In this document: piece by piece, positions 55,323 to 64,000 of the stretch
Numbering within the stretch: position 1 is the first letter of the stretch
Layout of the letters: each line of letters starts with the position of its first letter
Origin: Ruegeria sp. YS9
GTDB taxonomy: Bacteria > Pseudomonadota > Alphaproteobacteria > Rhodobacterales > Rhodobacteraceae
Length of the DNA: 64,000 nucleotides
Direction: 5' to 3'
Assembly: GCF_024628725.1 (NCBI RefSeq)
Contig: NZ_CP102410.1
Span: forward strand, 496,001-560,000
Translations under genes and position numbers: made by a program
The notes under the pieces: model-generated
Databases searched by the model: none
What the model was told of the DNA's origin: nothing
Seen by the model: only the letters and a program-made list of their open reading frames with translations

Positions 55323-55573
55323 CAGGCCGATGTGCCCGAGGCCCGAGGTGTTATCTTTGATATCTCGGCTAACGCATTGGAAAGTGAACATACTTGCGGG
55401 ATCTTTCAAAAGCCCGGGTCAAACTGAACGATCAGCAATCCGGCGAAGCGGCGGATTTGAAGTTGGACCCCGGCCAGCCCGCAGACCTGTTCGTCAACAC
55501 AGGCGAACGCGCGGTGATTGCTTATCCGGCACAGCCTGTCAGCGACAGTCTGACCGGAACTTTCATCGAGTAA
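55323..55573 (+). pseudogene. Broken C-terminus of a type I secretion HlyD-family adaptor
   Basis: Two frames join across a frameshift near 55408: first EARGVIFDISANALESE, then KARVKLNDQQSGEAADLKLD, PGQPADLFVNTGERAVIAYP and a TAA stop at 55571-55573. The ending resembles HlyD/PrtE membrane-fusion proteins, whose C-terminus has a PGMPAEVFIRTGERT-type motif. The rest of the gene is missing and no ABC exporter is nearby. The 130 bp between this and the IS remnant, and the ~100 bp after it, show nothing recognisable. Confidence 0.75.
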
Positions 55574-55679
55574 ACGGTTTTACAAGACTTACAGCTTTAA
55601 ACTGTTGTGTATCGAGTGTTTTGGTGAGTGAGCGGTGGTCTGCGCCCCTGTTCCGGGCGCGGGCCATCACTTTTGTGGG

Positions 55680-56297
55680 TCAGACCCCGTAACGGGCAAG
55701 AAACATGTCGACAGCCTGAGCAGCAACCTGATCTATTTCTTCCTGGGTGAAGGTGTTCTGAATGCCAAAAGCCGCCCGGGTCCAGATCCGCACTTTGCAC
55801 AGTTCGGAAAACTGCTCGGCAGCGATATGTACATCATCAATGGCCAATTCGCCCTTGGCCACGGCTTTTTCCAGATACTCGGCCATCTGTCGCTGGCCAT
55901 TTTGTGGCCCCGCCTCATAGAACGCGCGACCCAGTTCGGGGAACCTGTCGCGTTCGGCAACGCAGATCCTGAAAACCTGTTGCGCGAAATCTGACACAAG
56001 AAATCTGGTCAGCTGTGTCGCCGTGATCTGAAGCACTTCGCGGGCCGGCTTGGTTTCGTCGATCATCGAGATGACCCGCTCGGCCATCAGGCAGCATTCT
56101 GTTTGGGCGACTTCCATGAACAAAAGGCGCTTATCAGGGAAGTAACTGTAGAGCGTTGCTTTTGACACACCGGCTGCGCGAGCGATGTCATCCACACTTG
56201 CCCCTTCAAACCCATCCGCCATGAAAACCTCTCGAGCCCCGCGCAGAACCTGATCGAATTTCCGGCCGGTGCGCAGGATGGTGGCAGTCTGGGTCAT
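55680..56297 (-). CDS. TetR-family transcriptional regulator
   Basis: A 205-residue repressor: helix-turn-helix VDDIARAAGVSKATLYSYFPDK, then a helical ligand domain (ITATQLTRFLVSDFAQQVFRICVAERDRFPELGRAFYEAG) of the AefR-like C-terminal type. It is divergent from the AEC transporter gene, and the palindrome at 56331-56346 lies between them, so it probably represses both itself and the transporter. The ligand is unknown. Confidence 0.87.
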   Translation of the reverse strand: MTQTATILRTGRKFDQVLRGAREVFMADGFEGASVDDIARAAGVSKATLYSYFPDKRLLFMEVAQTECCLMAERVISMIDETKPAREVLQITATQLTRFLVSDFAQQVFRICVAERDRFPELGRAFYEAGPQNGQRQMAEYLEKAVAKGELAIDDVHIAAEQFSELCKVRIWTRAAFGIQNTFTQEEIDQVAAQAVDMFLARYGV

Positions 56298-56330
56298 GTC
56301 GTCTCCTCGATCGATAACTGCGCCAGTTTA

Positions 56331-56346
56331 TAAACCGTTCGGTTTA
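56331..56346. promoter_or_regulatory. TetR-type operator
   Basis: TAAACCGTTCGGTTTA: perfect 7-bp arms around a central TT, 33 bp upstream of the TetR gene and in the divergent region to the AEC transporter. ACCGNNCGGT-type cores are common TetR-family operators. Confidence 0.75.
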
Positions 56347-56443
56347 GATACAACGATTCTCGAATATTTCAGCGAAGCTGACGATGCATTTGCTTTGATG
56401 TCGGGTACTTGCAGCGCGTTCAAACCGTGCTAGGACTTGGCCC

Positions 56444-57373
56444 ATGGTCGAAATCTTTCTGCGCACCCTTCCGTTTTTCGCGATCATCGGCCTGGGCTTT
56501 TGGGCGGGGCGCACGCGGTTCTTCACGGCTGAAGCCACGGCCTATCTGACCAAGTTCGTCTTTTACTTTGCGCTTTCAGCGATGCTGTTTCGCTTTGCAG
56601 CCACCCTTCCCTTTGCCGAGATTTTCAATGCCCGGCTCATCCTTGGATATCTGCTGGGAACCGTGACCGTATACGTTCTGGCATCGGCCATCGCCTGGCT
56701 GCGCGGGCTCGACATCCCGACCGCCGCGGTCGAAGCTCAGTGCGCGGCCATCGGCAATGTCGGGTTCCTGGGGCTGCCCATGCTTGCTCTTTTGTTCTCC
56801 GAGGCTGCGATTGGACCCGTGATGCTGGTCCTGACCGTCGATCTGGTGGTGTTTTCATCCCTGATCGTGATCCTGATCAATGGCGGCCGTGACGGTAAAT
56901 TGACCCCGACCACCTTCAAGCTGATCGGAATGGGTTTGGTCCGGAATCCCATGATCGTATCCATCTCGGCCGGTCTCATCTGGTCCTCGCTGAAAATACC
57001 TGTTCCTGAACCTCTTGGCGATTTTCTGACCATTCTCGGCGGTGCCGCAACTCCCGGAGCATTGTTCGCCATTGGCGCATCATTGGCAGGCAAGTCGGCT
57101 GAACGTGTCCAGATCGCGGCTTGGTTGAGTTTCTGCAAATTGGTGATCCATCCGGCCTGCGTCGCGGTCGCACTGCTATGGCTGATACCGATTGAAACTT
57201 TTCCGGCAACTGTAGCCATCTCTGCCGCGGCTTTACCTGTTGCGGGCAATGTTTACATGCTGGCTGCGCATTACGGCATTGCCCCGCATCGCGCGTCGGC
57301 GGCAATCCTTCTATCCACGATCGTCAGTATTCTCACCGTGCCGATGGTGATCGCCTGGGCGGGCACTTTCTGA
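56444..57373 (+). CDS. AEC-family (auxin efflux carrier-like) membrane transporter
   Basis: A 309-residue protein with about ten hydrophobic segments in two halves, starting FLRTLPFFAIIGLGFWAGRTRFF, as in AEC/malonate-transporter family proteins. Half-repeat segments KFVFYFALSAMLFRFA and LGGAATPGALFAIGASLAG are typical. Bacterial members move organic acids or related anions; the substrate here is unknown. Divergent from a TetR regulator that probably controls it. Confidence 0.83.
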   Translation: MVEIFLRTLPFFAIIGLGFWAGRTRFFTAEATAYLTKFVFYFALSAMLFRFAATLPFAEIFNARLILGYLLGTVTVYVLASAIAWLRGLDIPTAAVEAQCAAIGNVGFLGLPMLALLFSEAAIGPVMLVLTVDLVVFSSLIVILINGGRDGKLTPTTFKLIGMGLVRNPMIVSISAGLIWSSLKIPVPEPLGDFLTILGGAATPGALFAIGASLAGKSAERVQIAAWLSFCKLVIHPACVAVALLWLIPIETFPATVAISAAALPVAGNVYMLAAHYGIAPHRASAAILLSTIVSILTVPMVIAWAGTF

Positions 57374-57476
57374 CCTTCACCTTTTCGAAAAATACTCTCA
57401 CCGAAGGCGCACGGACTTTACGCCGGGTCCGCGGATCGTTAGCCATGTTGCGACTCGAAAATAAGGACGGTGCCTG

Positions 57477-58310
57477 ATGGAAACCCTTTCGGAAAATGCC
57501 TGTTTCGGCGGTGTGCAGGGCGTGTACCGCCACGCCTCCTCGTCGTGCAAGTGTGACATGACTTTTGGCCTGTTTCTTCCAGCCGAGGCCAAAGACGGCC
57601 CGGTCCCGGTTCTTTGGTATTTGTCGGGATTGACCTGCACCCATGAAAACGCAATGACCAAAGCCGGGGCTCAGGCGTGGGCCGCGGAACAGGGAATTGC
57701 CGTGGTGTTTCCGGATACGTCACCGCGTGGCGAAGGTGTCGCGGATCATGAGGATTACGATCTGGGTCAGGGCGCGGGATTCTATGTGAACGCGACACAG
57801 AAACCATGGGCGCCTCATTTCCGGATGTGGGACTATGTTGCCGAAGAGCTGCCCGCCCTGCTGTTCGAAAACTTCGCCATCGACAGCGAACGCCAGGCCA
57901 TTACGGGCCATTCCATGGGGGGTCACGGCGCCCTGACACTTGCCATGAACCTGCCGGGACGCTTCCGTTCGGTGTCAGCCTTTGCGCCGATCTCGAACCC
58001 GACCGGAGCGGATTGGGGCCGCAAACAGCTGAGCGCCTATCTCGGTGACGACGAAGCGCTTTGGGCAAAACACGATGCATCTTTGTTGATGAAGAAAACC
58101 GGTTTCGACGGTCCGATCCTGATCGACACCGGTGCAAACGATCAGTTCATGGATCTTCTGCGCCCCGAAGCATTGGCGCAAGCCATCGCCGAACGCCGCC
58201 AGCAAGCGACGTATCGCTTCCAGCCGGGTTACGATCATTCGTACTTCTTTGTGTCCACGTTTATGGAAGATCACGTCATCTTCCATGCCGAGGCCCTGTA
58301 CGGAGACTGA
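57477..58310 (+). CDS. fghA: S-formylglutathione hydrolase
   Basis: A 277-residue esterase-D-family hydrolase: nucleophile S146 in ITGHSMGGHGAL, acid in LIDTGANDQF, His in GYDHSYFF, and the opening CFGGVQGVYRHAS. It hydrolyses S-formylglutathione to formate and glutathione, the second step of glutathione-dependent formaldehyde oxidation, which could deal with formaldehyde from demethylation. AAGGACGG precedes the ATG, and sthA follows after 3 bp. The paired formaldehyde dehydrogenase gene is not in the window. Confidence 0.92.
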   Translation: METLSENACFGGVQGVYRHASSSCKCDMTFGLFLPAEAKDGPVPVLWYLSGLTCTHENAMTKAGAQAWAAEQGIAVVFPDTSPRGEGVADHEDYDLGQGAGFYVNATQKPWAPHFRMWDYVAEELPALLFENFAIDSERQAITGHSMGGHGALTLAMNLPGRFRSVSAFAPISNPTGADWGRKQLSAYLGDDEALWAKHDASLLMKKTGFDGPILIDTGANDQFMDLLRPEALAQAIAERRQQATYRFQPGYDHSYFFVSTFMEDHVIFHAEALYGD

Positions 58311-58313
58311 GGA

Positions 58314-59771
58314 ATGAGCAATTACGATTATGACCTGATCATCATAGGCTCAGGGCCTTCTGGGCGTTCTGCGGCAATTCAGGCGGGCAAACTGAAACGG
58401 CGCGTGCTGGTCATCGACCGCAAAGACCGTTTTGGTGGCGTCTCTGTCCATACCGGTACAATTCCGTCCAAGACCCTGCGCGAAACGGTGCTGAACCTGT
58501 CGGGCTGGCGCGAACGCAGCTTTTACGGGCGTTCCTACCGGGTAAAGGATCAGATCCGGGCAGAGGATCTGAAAGCCCGACTGCATATGACCCTCGACCA
58601 CGAGGTCGACGTGTTGGAGCATCAGTTCAACCGGAACCACGTCGAAACTCTGGACGGTCTGGCCAGGTTTGTCGGACCGCACGAAGTAGAAGTCGCAACC
58701 GATGCCGGAGAAACAACGCGCGTGACGGCCGCGAAGTTCCTGATTGCGACAGGCACGAAAACCTATCGCCCGGATTATGTTCCGTTCAACGGCAAGACGG
58801 TGGTGGATGGTGACGAATTTCTGGAAATGGCAGAGATTCCGCGCTCGCTGGTTGTCATCGGTGCCGGGGTCATTGGTGTGGAATATGCCACGATGTTTTC
58901 AGCCCTGGACGTGCGCGTCACGCTGATTGAACCCCGCGACACGTTTCTGGATTTCATCGACAGCCGGTTGATCCACGACTTTACGCATCAGATCCGGGAA
59001 AACGGTGTCGACCTGCGTTTGGGCTCGGCTGTCGAGAAGATTGAAGACGCCGGCGAGCATGTGGAAGTGACACTCGACAACGGTCGCCACGTTCGTGCTG
59101 AAATGCTTCTGTTTGCGGCCGGACGCATGGGAGCGACGTCCAAACTCAATCTGGATGCCGTCGGGCTGGAGACGGACCATCGCAACCGGATCAAGGTCGA
59201 CCGCAAGACCTATCAAACGGCTGTGCCACATATCTATGCCACGGGCGATGTGATCGGACATCCGTCGCTGGCATCGACCTCTTTGCAACAGGGGCGCGTG
59301 GCTGCCTGTCACGCGCTTGAAACGCCCACGCTGCCGGAAAGCCCGTGGTATCCGTACGGCATCTATTCAGTGCCCGAAATATCAACCTGCGGAATGTCGG
59401 AAGAAGAATTGCAGGAGCGCAACATCCCCTACGAGGTAGGTGTCGCGCGATTCCGCGAGACGTCACGCGGGCATATCATGGGGCTGGAACACGGCATGTT
59501 GAAAATGCTGTTCTCGCTCAAGACCCGCAGGGTGCTGGGTGTCCAGATCGTCGGTGAAGGCGCGACTGAACTGATTCACATCGCGCAGGCCGTGCTAAAC
59601 CTGAAAGGTACGGTGGACTACTTCGTTCAGAACACGTTCAACTACCCGACACTTGCCGAAGCATATAAAATCGCGGGCCTGGATGCGTTCAACCGTATGC
59701 CCATACCCGAGGAATTCAAGGTCAAAAAGAAACCAGCGGAACCGGCAAAGAAAGAGGCGAAGAAGGCGTGA
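58314..59771 (+). CDS. sthA: Soluble (Si-specific) NAD(P)+ transhydrogenase
   Basis: A 485-residue flavoprotein of the pyridine nucleotide-disulfide family. The redox-cysteine pair is absent: [17 protein letters not shown] replaces the CxxxxC segment, as expected for SthA. FAD site [21 protein letters not shown] site [15 protein letters not shown] and [11 protein letters not shown] are present. It rebalances NADPH and NADH. The last ~18 residues are a Lys/Ala/Pro-rich tail ([17 protein letters not shown]) absent from E. coli SthA. Confidence 0.9.
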   Translation: MSNYDYDLIIIGSGPSGRSAAIQAGKLKRRVLVIDRKDRFGGVSVHTGTIPSKTLRETVLNLSGWRERSFYGRSYRVKDQIRAEDLKARLHMTLDHEVDVLEHQFNRNHVETLDGLARFVGPHEVEVATDAGETTRVTAAKFLIATGTKTYRPDYVPFNGKTVVDGDEFLEMAEIPRSLVVIGAGVIGVEYATMFSALDVRVTLIEPRDTFLDFIDSRLIHDFTHQIRENGVDLRLGSAVEKIEDAGEHVEVTLDNGRHVRAEMLLFAAGRMGATSKLNLDAVGLETDHRNRIKVDRKTYQTAVPHIYATGDVIGHPSLASTSLQQGRVAACHALETPTLPESPWYPYGIYSVPEISTCGMSEEELQERNIPYEVGVARFRETSRGHIMGLEHGMLKMLFSLKTRRVLGVQIVGEGATELIHIAQAVLNLKGTVDYFVQNTFNYPTLAEAYKIAGLDAFNRMPIPEEFKVKKKPAEPAKKEAKKA

Positions 59772-60223
59772 CGACGCTTTATGTCGATGGCGATGCCTGC
59801 CCTGTAAAAGCCGAGGCCGAACGGGTCGCGACCCGGCACAAAGTGCCGATGGCGCTGGTGTCCAATGGCGGGCTTCGACCATCGGCCAACCCGCTGGTGC
59901 AGGTCATTGTCGTTTCCGAAGGCGCCGATGAGGCCGACAAATGGATTGCCGAACGTTGTGGAGCGGGGGATGTCGTTATTACGTCCGATATCCCTTTGGC
60001 TGCAAAATGCGTCGAAACCGGTGCGCGCGTGCTGCGCCCGAACGGTGAAACCTTCACGGCGGCGAATATTGGTCAGCAACTGGCCATGCGTGATTTGATG
60101 GCTGATCTGCGCGCGGCCAATCCGTTGGGAACCGGCGGCGGCGGGCGGCCCTTCGGCAAGGCCGACCGCTCGCGGTTTCTGGACGCCCTGGAACGGGAAA
60201 TACGTGCTGCCAGAAAGGGATGA
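59768..60223 (+). CDS. YaiI/YqxD-family protein (DUF188)
   Basis: A 151-residue protein of the conserved DUF188 family with a PIN-like fold: [47 protein letters not shown] and a C-terminal [19 protein letters not shown]. Acidic residues in the first and middle motifs could hold a metal, but no activity is established for the family. It starts at a GTG overlapping the sthA stop (GTGA). Confidence 0.85.
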   Translation: MTTLYVDGDACPVKAEAERVATRHKVPMALVSNGGLRPSANPLVQVIVVSEGADEADKWIAERCGAGDVVITSDIPLAAKCVETGARVLRPNGETFTAANIGQQLAMRDLMADLRAANPLGTGGGGRPFGKADRSRFLDALEREIRAARKG

Positions 60224-60344
60224 TCTTTCCTTTTGCCCGATCAAATACTGACCCGAATTCCGAAACGCCCGTTTACAAGTACCTCATTAGAACGCACCCT
60301 GTGCTTGAATTCCGATCAGGCTTTTCGAATACGGAGACTGCGTT

Positions 60345-61439
60345 ATGAAAGTAAAAGGCACCCATTATCGGTCTATTTGGTGGGACAAACCGGAAGCCGT
60401 GGTTCGGATCATCGACCAAAGGTGGTTGCCGCATGATTTTCGGGTCGTAACCCTGAAAACGCTTGATGAATTTGCAGCTGCGATACGGGATATGTGGGTC
60501 AGGGGCGCACCTTTGATTGGCGCGACCGCTGCGTTTGGAATTGCCGAGCAGATGTCTCGGGACAGCTCCGAAGCCTCCTTTGACGCCGCGTTTGACGTTT
60601 TGCATGCAACCCGACCCACGGCCATCAACCTGCGCTGGGCATTGGACAGATGCCGAGAAGCGCTGATGCCGCTTGCTCCGGGTGATCGTGCCGAGCGCGC
60701 CTGGTCGCTGGCACAGGAGATTGCAGACGAAGATGTCGAGATCAACGCCGCAATCGGCCGCCACGGGTTGGAACTGATCAAGGATATCGCCGCCCGAAAA
60801 CCCGCCGGTGAGCCGGTACGGTTGTTGACTCATTGCAACGCGGGATGGCTGGCGACTGTGGATTGGGGCACGGCCACAAGCCCGATGTATCACGCGCATG
60901 ACGCGGGCATCCCCCTGCACGTCTGGGTGGATGAAACCAGACCGCGCAACCAGGGCGCGCTGACATCCTGGGAATTGGGCGAACATGGCATTCCCCATCG
61001 TTACATCGTGGACAATGCCGGCGGTCATTTGATGCAGCACGGCCTGGTTGATTTGGTGATTACGGGCACGGACCGAACCACGGCCCAAGGTGATGTTTGC
61101 AACAAGATCGGGACTTATCTGAAAGCTTTGGCTGCGCGGGACAACGGTGTGCCATTTTATGTCGCCCTGCCCTCACCCACGATTGACTGGACCGTTCGCG
61201 ACGGTGTGGCTGAAATCCCGATCGAGGAACGTGATGCCAGGGAAGTCACCCATGTCATGGGGGTTGATGGGCAGGGGAGTATCTCGGATGTACGCGTGAC
61301 GCCGGATGGCACGGAAGGTGGCAATCCTGCCTTTGATGTCACCCCAAACCGGCTGGTGACGGGGCTTATCACCGAGCGCGGAGTCAGCGAGGCTTCTGCC
61401 GACGGGCTTGCCCGGTTGTTTCCCGAACGGGCTGGTTAA
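60345..61439 (+). CDS. mtnA: MtnA-family aldose-1-phosphate isomerase
   Basis: A 364-residue protein of the eIF2B-alpha/MtnA isomerase family. Motifs: RGAPLIG (53-59), putative catalytic C164 (THCNAG), ETRPRNQG (197-204) and D243 in [18 protein letters not shown]; most MtnA enzymes read GADRI there. The family isomerises 5-methylthioribose-1-phosphate, or 5-deoxyribose-1-phosphate, to the ribulose. CGGAGACTG precedes the ATG. The next gene is a class II aldolase fusion 75 bp downstream rather than the mtnBCD genes of the classical methionine salvage pathway. Confidence 0.87.
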   Translation: MKVKGTHYRSIWWDKPEAVVRIIDQRWLPHDFRVVTLKTLDEFAAAIRDMWVRGAPLIGATAAFGIAEQMSRDSSEASFDAAFDVLHATRPTAINLRWALDRCREALMPLAPGDRAERAWSLAQEIADEDVEINAAIGRHGLELIKDIAARKPAGEPVRLLTHCNAGWLATVDWGTATSPMYHAHDAGIPLHVWVDETRPRNQGALTSWELGEHGIPHRYIVDNAGGHLMQHGLVDLVITGTDRTTAQGDVCNKIGTYLKALAARDNGVPFYVALPSPTIDWTVRDGVAEIPIEERDAREVTHVMGVDGQGSISDVRVTPDGTEGGNPAFDVTPNRLVTGLITERGVSEASADGLARLFPERAG

Positions 61440-61514
61440 CACTTTGTTTAGCACAGTCCTGAATTGTGCAATCGCCCATGCGGATCATGCACCCGCTTAA
61501 CTTGCTGAGAATGA

Positions 61515-63554
61515 ATGATGATTGAAAACTGGTACAGGGCCGACGAGGCACGGAAATGGCGGGATCGGGCCGGAACAGATCCCGCAGATCAGGAGCTGGG
61601 CGAACGTGTCTATACCTCGCGGCTGATCGGTCAGAACCCGGACCTCCTGATGCACGGTGGAGGCAACACGTCGGTCAAGCTGGAACGCCCTGATCTGTTC
61701 GGCGATCCGCAGCGCGTTCTGCATGTCAAGGGATCTGGGTGGGATCTGGACAGCATCGAGGCGCCGGGCCTGCCAGGTGTGTGGCTTGATCCTTTGATGA
61801 AACTGCGCGCATTGGACCATCTGTCAGACGCGCAGATGGTCAATGTTCAGCGCGCCAATCTGTTGGAATCGGGTTCACCGAACCCCTCTGTGGAAACACT
61901 GTTGCATGCATTTCTGCCGCATAAATATGTGGATCACACGCACGCGACACCCTTTCTGGTGCTCGCCAATCTGCCAAATGCCAAGGATGTCTGCCGCGAG
62001 ATTTTTGGCGACCGATTGGGCATTGTGCCCTATATCATGCCTGGCTTCGGGCTGGCCAAAAAGGCGGCCGAGGTGTTTGACGAAAACCCGAATGTCGAAG
62101 GGCTTCTGCTGCTTCAGCACGGGCATTTTACGTTCGGCGCGACGGCGCAGGAAAGCTATGACCGGATCGTGGCGCATACCAACGAGGTTGCTGCCTATTT
62201 CGGAATGAAGGACCTGACGACAATTGGCCGTCGCGATCCGGCTGAGAATCTTGAGGTATTGCCGATCCTGCGCGGGGTCATCGCCGAAGTGGCGGCTCAA
62301 CGGGATGACCCGATGCCGGTTTTTGACCTTCGCAACGGGCCGGAAGTGATGCGGTTTTTTGATCGTCCGGACATTGATACACTGGCCCAGCGGGGCATGG
62401 CGTCGCCGGATCACGTGTTGCGGACAAAAGGCTGCCCGCTTGTTTTGCGGGCGCCGGACCTATCCGGGGGACGGTCACGGATCAAGGCAAAGGTCGAAGA
62501 GTTTGCCAAAGACTATCGGGAATACTTTGAACGGCAGGCGCCGCAGGCCGACGAACCCAAGAAACTGTTGCCCCAAGACCCCAAGCATGCCTGGATCGAG
62601 GGTGTGGGGATCCTGGGAATGGGCCCGAACGCGAAGGCTGCCTCGGCAGCGGCGGATCTTGCGGAACAAAACCTGCGGGTGCGAACGGTGGGCGAAGACG
62701 CGGGCGGTTTTTTCCCCATCAATGAAAAAGATCGCTTTGATTGTGAATACTGGTCCTTGGAACAGGCGAAGCTGGGCAAAAGCTCAGCGCCTCCGCTTCA
62801 GGGTAAGATCGTGATGGTGACCGGCGGTGCTGGGGCGATAGGTCTGGCGACCGCCAAGGCCTTTGCTGATGCCGGTGCAAATGTCGTTCTGGTGGATCGG
62901 GATGAACGGGCGTTGGCAGATGCCAAATCGACCCTTGGCACGTGGCATTCGTCATATGCCTGCGACGTCACCGAGAAAGGCGCCGCAGATGCCGCGATTG
63001 CGGCGGCGATACACCGGTTTGGTGGGCTCGATGTAATGGTATCGAATGCCGGGGCCGCGACTTCGGGCGCGTTGCTGGATCTTGACGACGAGGAATTCCG
63101 AGCGGCTTTCGAGCTGAATTTCTTCGCGCACAAGGCGTTTGCGACACAGGCTGCCCGAGTGATGCAAGCTCAGGGCCGCGGCGGTCAGATCCTGTTCAAT
63201 ATCTCGAAACAGGCGATCAACCCGGGCCGGAACATGGGGGCCTATGGCACGCCAAAAGCCGCCACCCTGTTCCTGTTGCGCCAGTTGACACTTGAATTGG
63301 CCGAATACGGAATCCGTGTGAACGGGGTGAATGCAGATCGAATTCGGTCTGGCCTGCTGACGGATGGGTTCATTCAGGAACGCGCTGCCGCACGTGGCGT
63401 TTCCGAGGAGACCTATATGTCAGGCAACCTGCTGGGCCGCGAAGTCGAGGCAAAGCATGTCGCGCATGCCTTTGTTGCGCTGGCGCTGATGGAACGCACC
63501 ACCGGTCATGTCGTGACGGTGGATGGCGGCAACACCGAAGCCGAACTTCGGTAA
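61515..63554 (+). CDS. Bifunctional class II aldolase/short-chain dehydrogenase
   Basis: A 679-residue fusion. The N-terminal ~400 residues are a class II (FucA/RhaD-type) aldolase: phosphate loop MHGGGNTSVK, E127 in SVETLLH, zinc ligands H141 and H143 (DHTHATPF) and H202 region (LQHGHFTFG). From ~430 it is a short-chain dehydrogenase: TGGAGAIG (436-443), S564, Y577 and K581 (YGTPK). Related fusions (RhaEW/YuxG type) split rhamnulose-1-phosphate and process lactaldehyde. Here no rhamnose genes are nearby and mtnA lies directly upstream, so a 5-substituted ribulose-1-phosphate is also a candidate. Expected products are dihydroxyacetone phosphate and an aldehyde, which the second domain would oxidise or reduce. 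Confidence 0.87.
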   Translation: MMIENWYRADEARKWRDRAGTDPADQELGERVYTSRLIGQNPDLLMHGGGNTSVKLERPDLFGDPQRVLHVKGSGWDLDSIEAPGLPGVWLDPLMKLRALDHLSDAQMVNVQRANLLESGSPNPSVETLLHAFLPHKYVDHTHATPFLVLANLPNAKDVCREIFGDRLGIVPYIMPGFGLAKKAAEVFDENPNVEGLLLLQHGHFTFGATAQESYDRIVAHTNEVAAYFGMKDLTTIGRRDPAENLEVLPILRGVIAEVAAQRDDPMPVFDLRNGPEVMRFFDRPDIDTLAQRGMASPDHVLRTKGCPLVLRAPDLSGGRSRIKAKVEEFAKDYREYFERQAPQADEPKKLLPQDPKHAWIEGVGILGMGPNAKAASAAADLAEQNLRVRTVGEDAGGFFPINEKDRFDCEYWSLEQAKLGKSSAPPLQGKIVMVTGGAGAIGLATAKAFADAGANVVLVDRDERALADAKSTLGTWHSSYACDVTEKGAADAAIAAAIHRFGGLDVMVSNAGAATSGALLDLDDEEFRAAFELNFFAHKAFATQAARVMQAQGRGGQILFNISKQAINPGRNMGAYGTPKAATLFLLRQLTLELAEYGIRVNGVNADRIRSGLLTDGFIQERAAARGVSEETYMSGNLLGREVEAKHVAHAFVALALMERTTGHVVTVDGGNTEAELR

Positions 63555-63599
63555 CGCCTTTACCCGATTGGTTCCCGGCCTGTGGCGTATCGTTGTGCC

Positions 63600-64000
63600 T
63601 CAGGCAGGAACCGCTGTTCGGTTCTCGCGGATCGGCAGGTGTACTATCGCGCTGAAGGCACCGATCGCGACCCCGATCCACCAAACCATGTTGTAGTCGC
63701 CATACTGGTCATACATGCGCCCGCCAAGCCAGACACCCAGAAAGCTGCCGATCTGGTGGCTCAGGAAGATAAAACCATAGAGCGTTCCCATATAGCGCAA
63801 ACCGTAAAGATGCGCGACGAGACCCGAAGTCAGCGGCACGGTGGCCAGCCAAAGCGATCCCATCACCAGCGAGAACACGATGACCGTAAGCGGTGTGATC
63901 GGAAACACGTTGAACAAAGCCGCGGCAATCGTCCGGCCCGTATAGACTGCGGCCAGAAGATATTTTTTCGGAAAGTGGTTGCCGGCCCAGCCCGCCAGTA
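63600..64000 (-). CDS. MFS transporter, C-terminal part
   Basis: Only the last ~133 residues are in the window; the frame is open to the right edge. The segment has four hydrophobic stretches with MFS features (LAAVYTGRTIAAALFNVFP, MGTLYGFIFLSHQIGSFLGVWLGGRMYDQYGDYN). The motif LYGFIFLSHQIGSFLG is typical of oxalate/formate-antiporter-like or YbfB-like MFS members. The substrate cannot be told. It converges on the aldolase gene. Confidence 0.8.
   Translation of the reverse strand, partial: LAGWAGNHFPKKYLLAAVYTGRTIAAALFNVFPITPLTVIVFSLVMGSLWLATVPLTSGLVAHLYGLRYMGTLYGFIFLSHQIGSFLGVWLGGRMYDQYGDYNMVWWIGVAIGAFSAIVHLPIRENRTAVPA

Noticed and set aside
60345..61439. Classical methionine salvage assignment for the MtnA-like gene
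   Set aside because: No mtnB, mtnC or mtnD lies near it, and the adjacent gene is an aldolase fusion, so the standard pathway is not supported by context.

Overview
The window looks like a chromosomal segment of a marine alphaproteobacterium of the Rhodobacteraceae (Roseobacter group). This is an inference from gene content: an Agl-type disaccharide uptake cluster, a bioBFDAGC operon preceded by BioR-type boxes, a five-step histidine-degradation cluster with HutF and HutC, glycine-betaine uptake next to a dimethylglycine-dehydrogenase-like enzyme, and many ABC importers in overlapping operons. I saw no rRNA, tRNA, CRISPR array, prophage or replication origin.

Layout. 1-2324 (+): end of an SMP-30 lactonase and a GH42 beta-galactosidase. 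2365-6919 (-): a polyamine-type ABC importer whose second permease has an unusual C-terminal tail. 7066-13305 (-): an operon of sugar isomerase, LacI regulator, amino-acid-type binding protein, a long permease and a second GH42 enzyme, with a palindromic operator before its first gene. 13377-19701 (-): aglE-F-G-A-K for alpha-glucoside uptake and cleavage. Divergent from it, 19922-24932 (+): the LacI regulator, a GH1 glycosidase fused to glucokinase, fructokinase and a D-lyxose/mannose isomerase. Together these would turn disaccharides into glucose-6-phosphate and fructose-6-phosphate. 25012-28431 (+): a cobalamin riboswitch in front of a DUF1636 protein and a BtuFCD-like importer. 28455-29234 (-): a HisN-type phosphatase.

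29501-36866 (-): glycine-betaine importer, choline-kinase-like phosphotransferase and a dimethylglycine/sarcosine-dehydrogenase-like enzyme, divergent from a DeoR regulator (37084-37857). 37862-43241 (-): bioB-F-D-A-G-C, all overlapping. 43357-46838 (-): nadA-B-C. 46969-54409: hutI-H-G-U (-) and hutF, hutC (+), with two matching candidate operators. 54410-55679 is a decayed stretch holding an internally deleted IS3-family transposase and the broken C-terminus of a type I secretion adaptor. 55680-60223: TetR regulator, divergent AEC transporter, S-formylglutathione hydrolase, soluble transhydrogenase and a DUF188 protein. 60345-63554 (+): an MtnA-family isomerase followed by a class II aldolase/short-chain dehydrogenase fusion. 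63600-64000 (-): the end of an MFS transporter.

The points most worth following up are the GH1-glucokinase fusion, the MtnA plus aldolase-dehydrogenase pair (a possible 5'-deoxynucleoside or methylthioadenosine salvage route), the GH42 operon with an amino-acid-type importer lacking an ATPase, the tailed permease, and the GC-rich stem-loops found directly after every operon-leading binding-protein gene.
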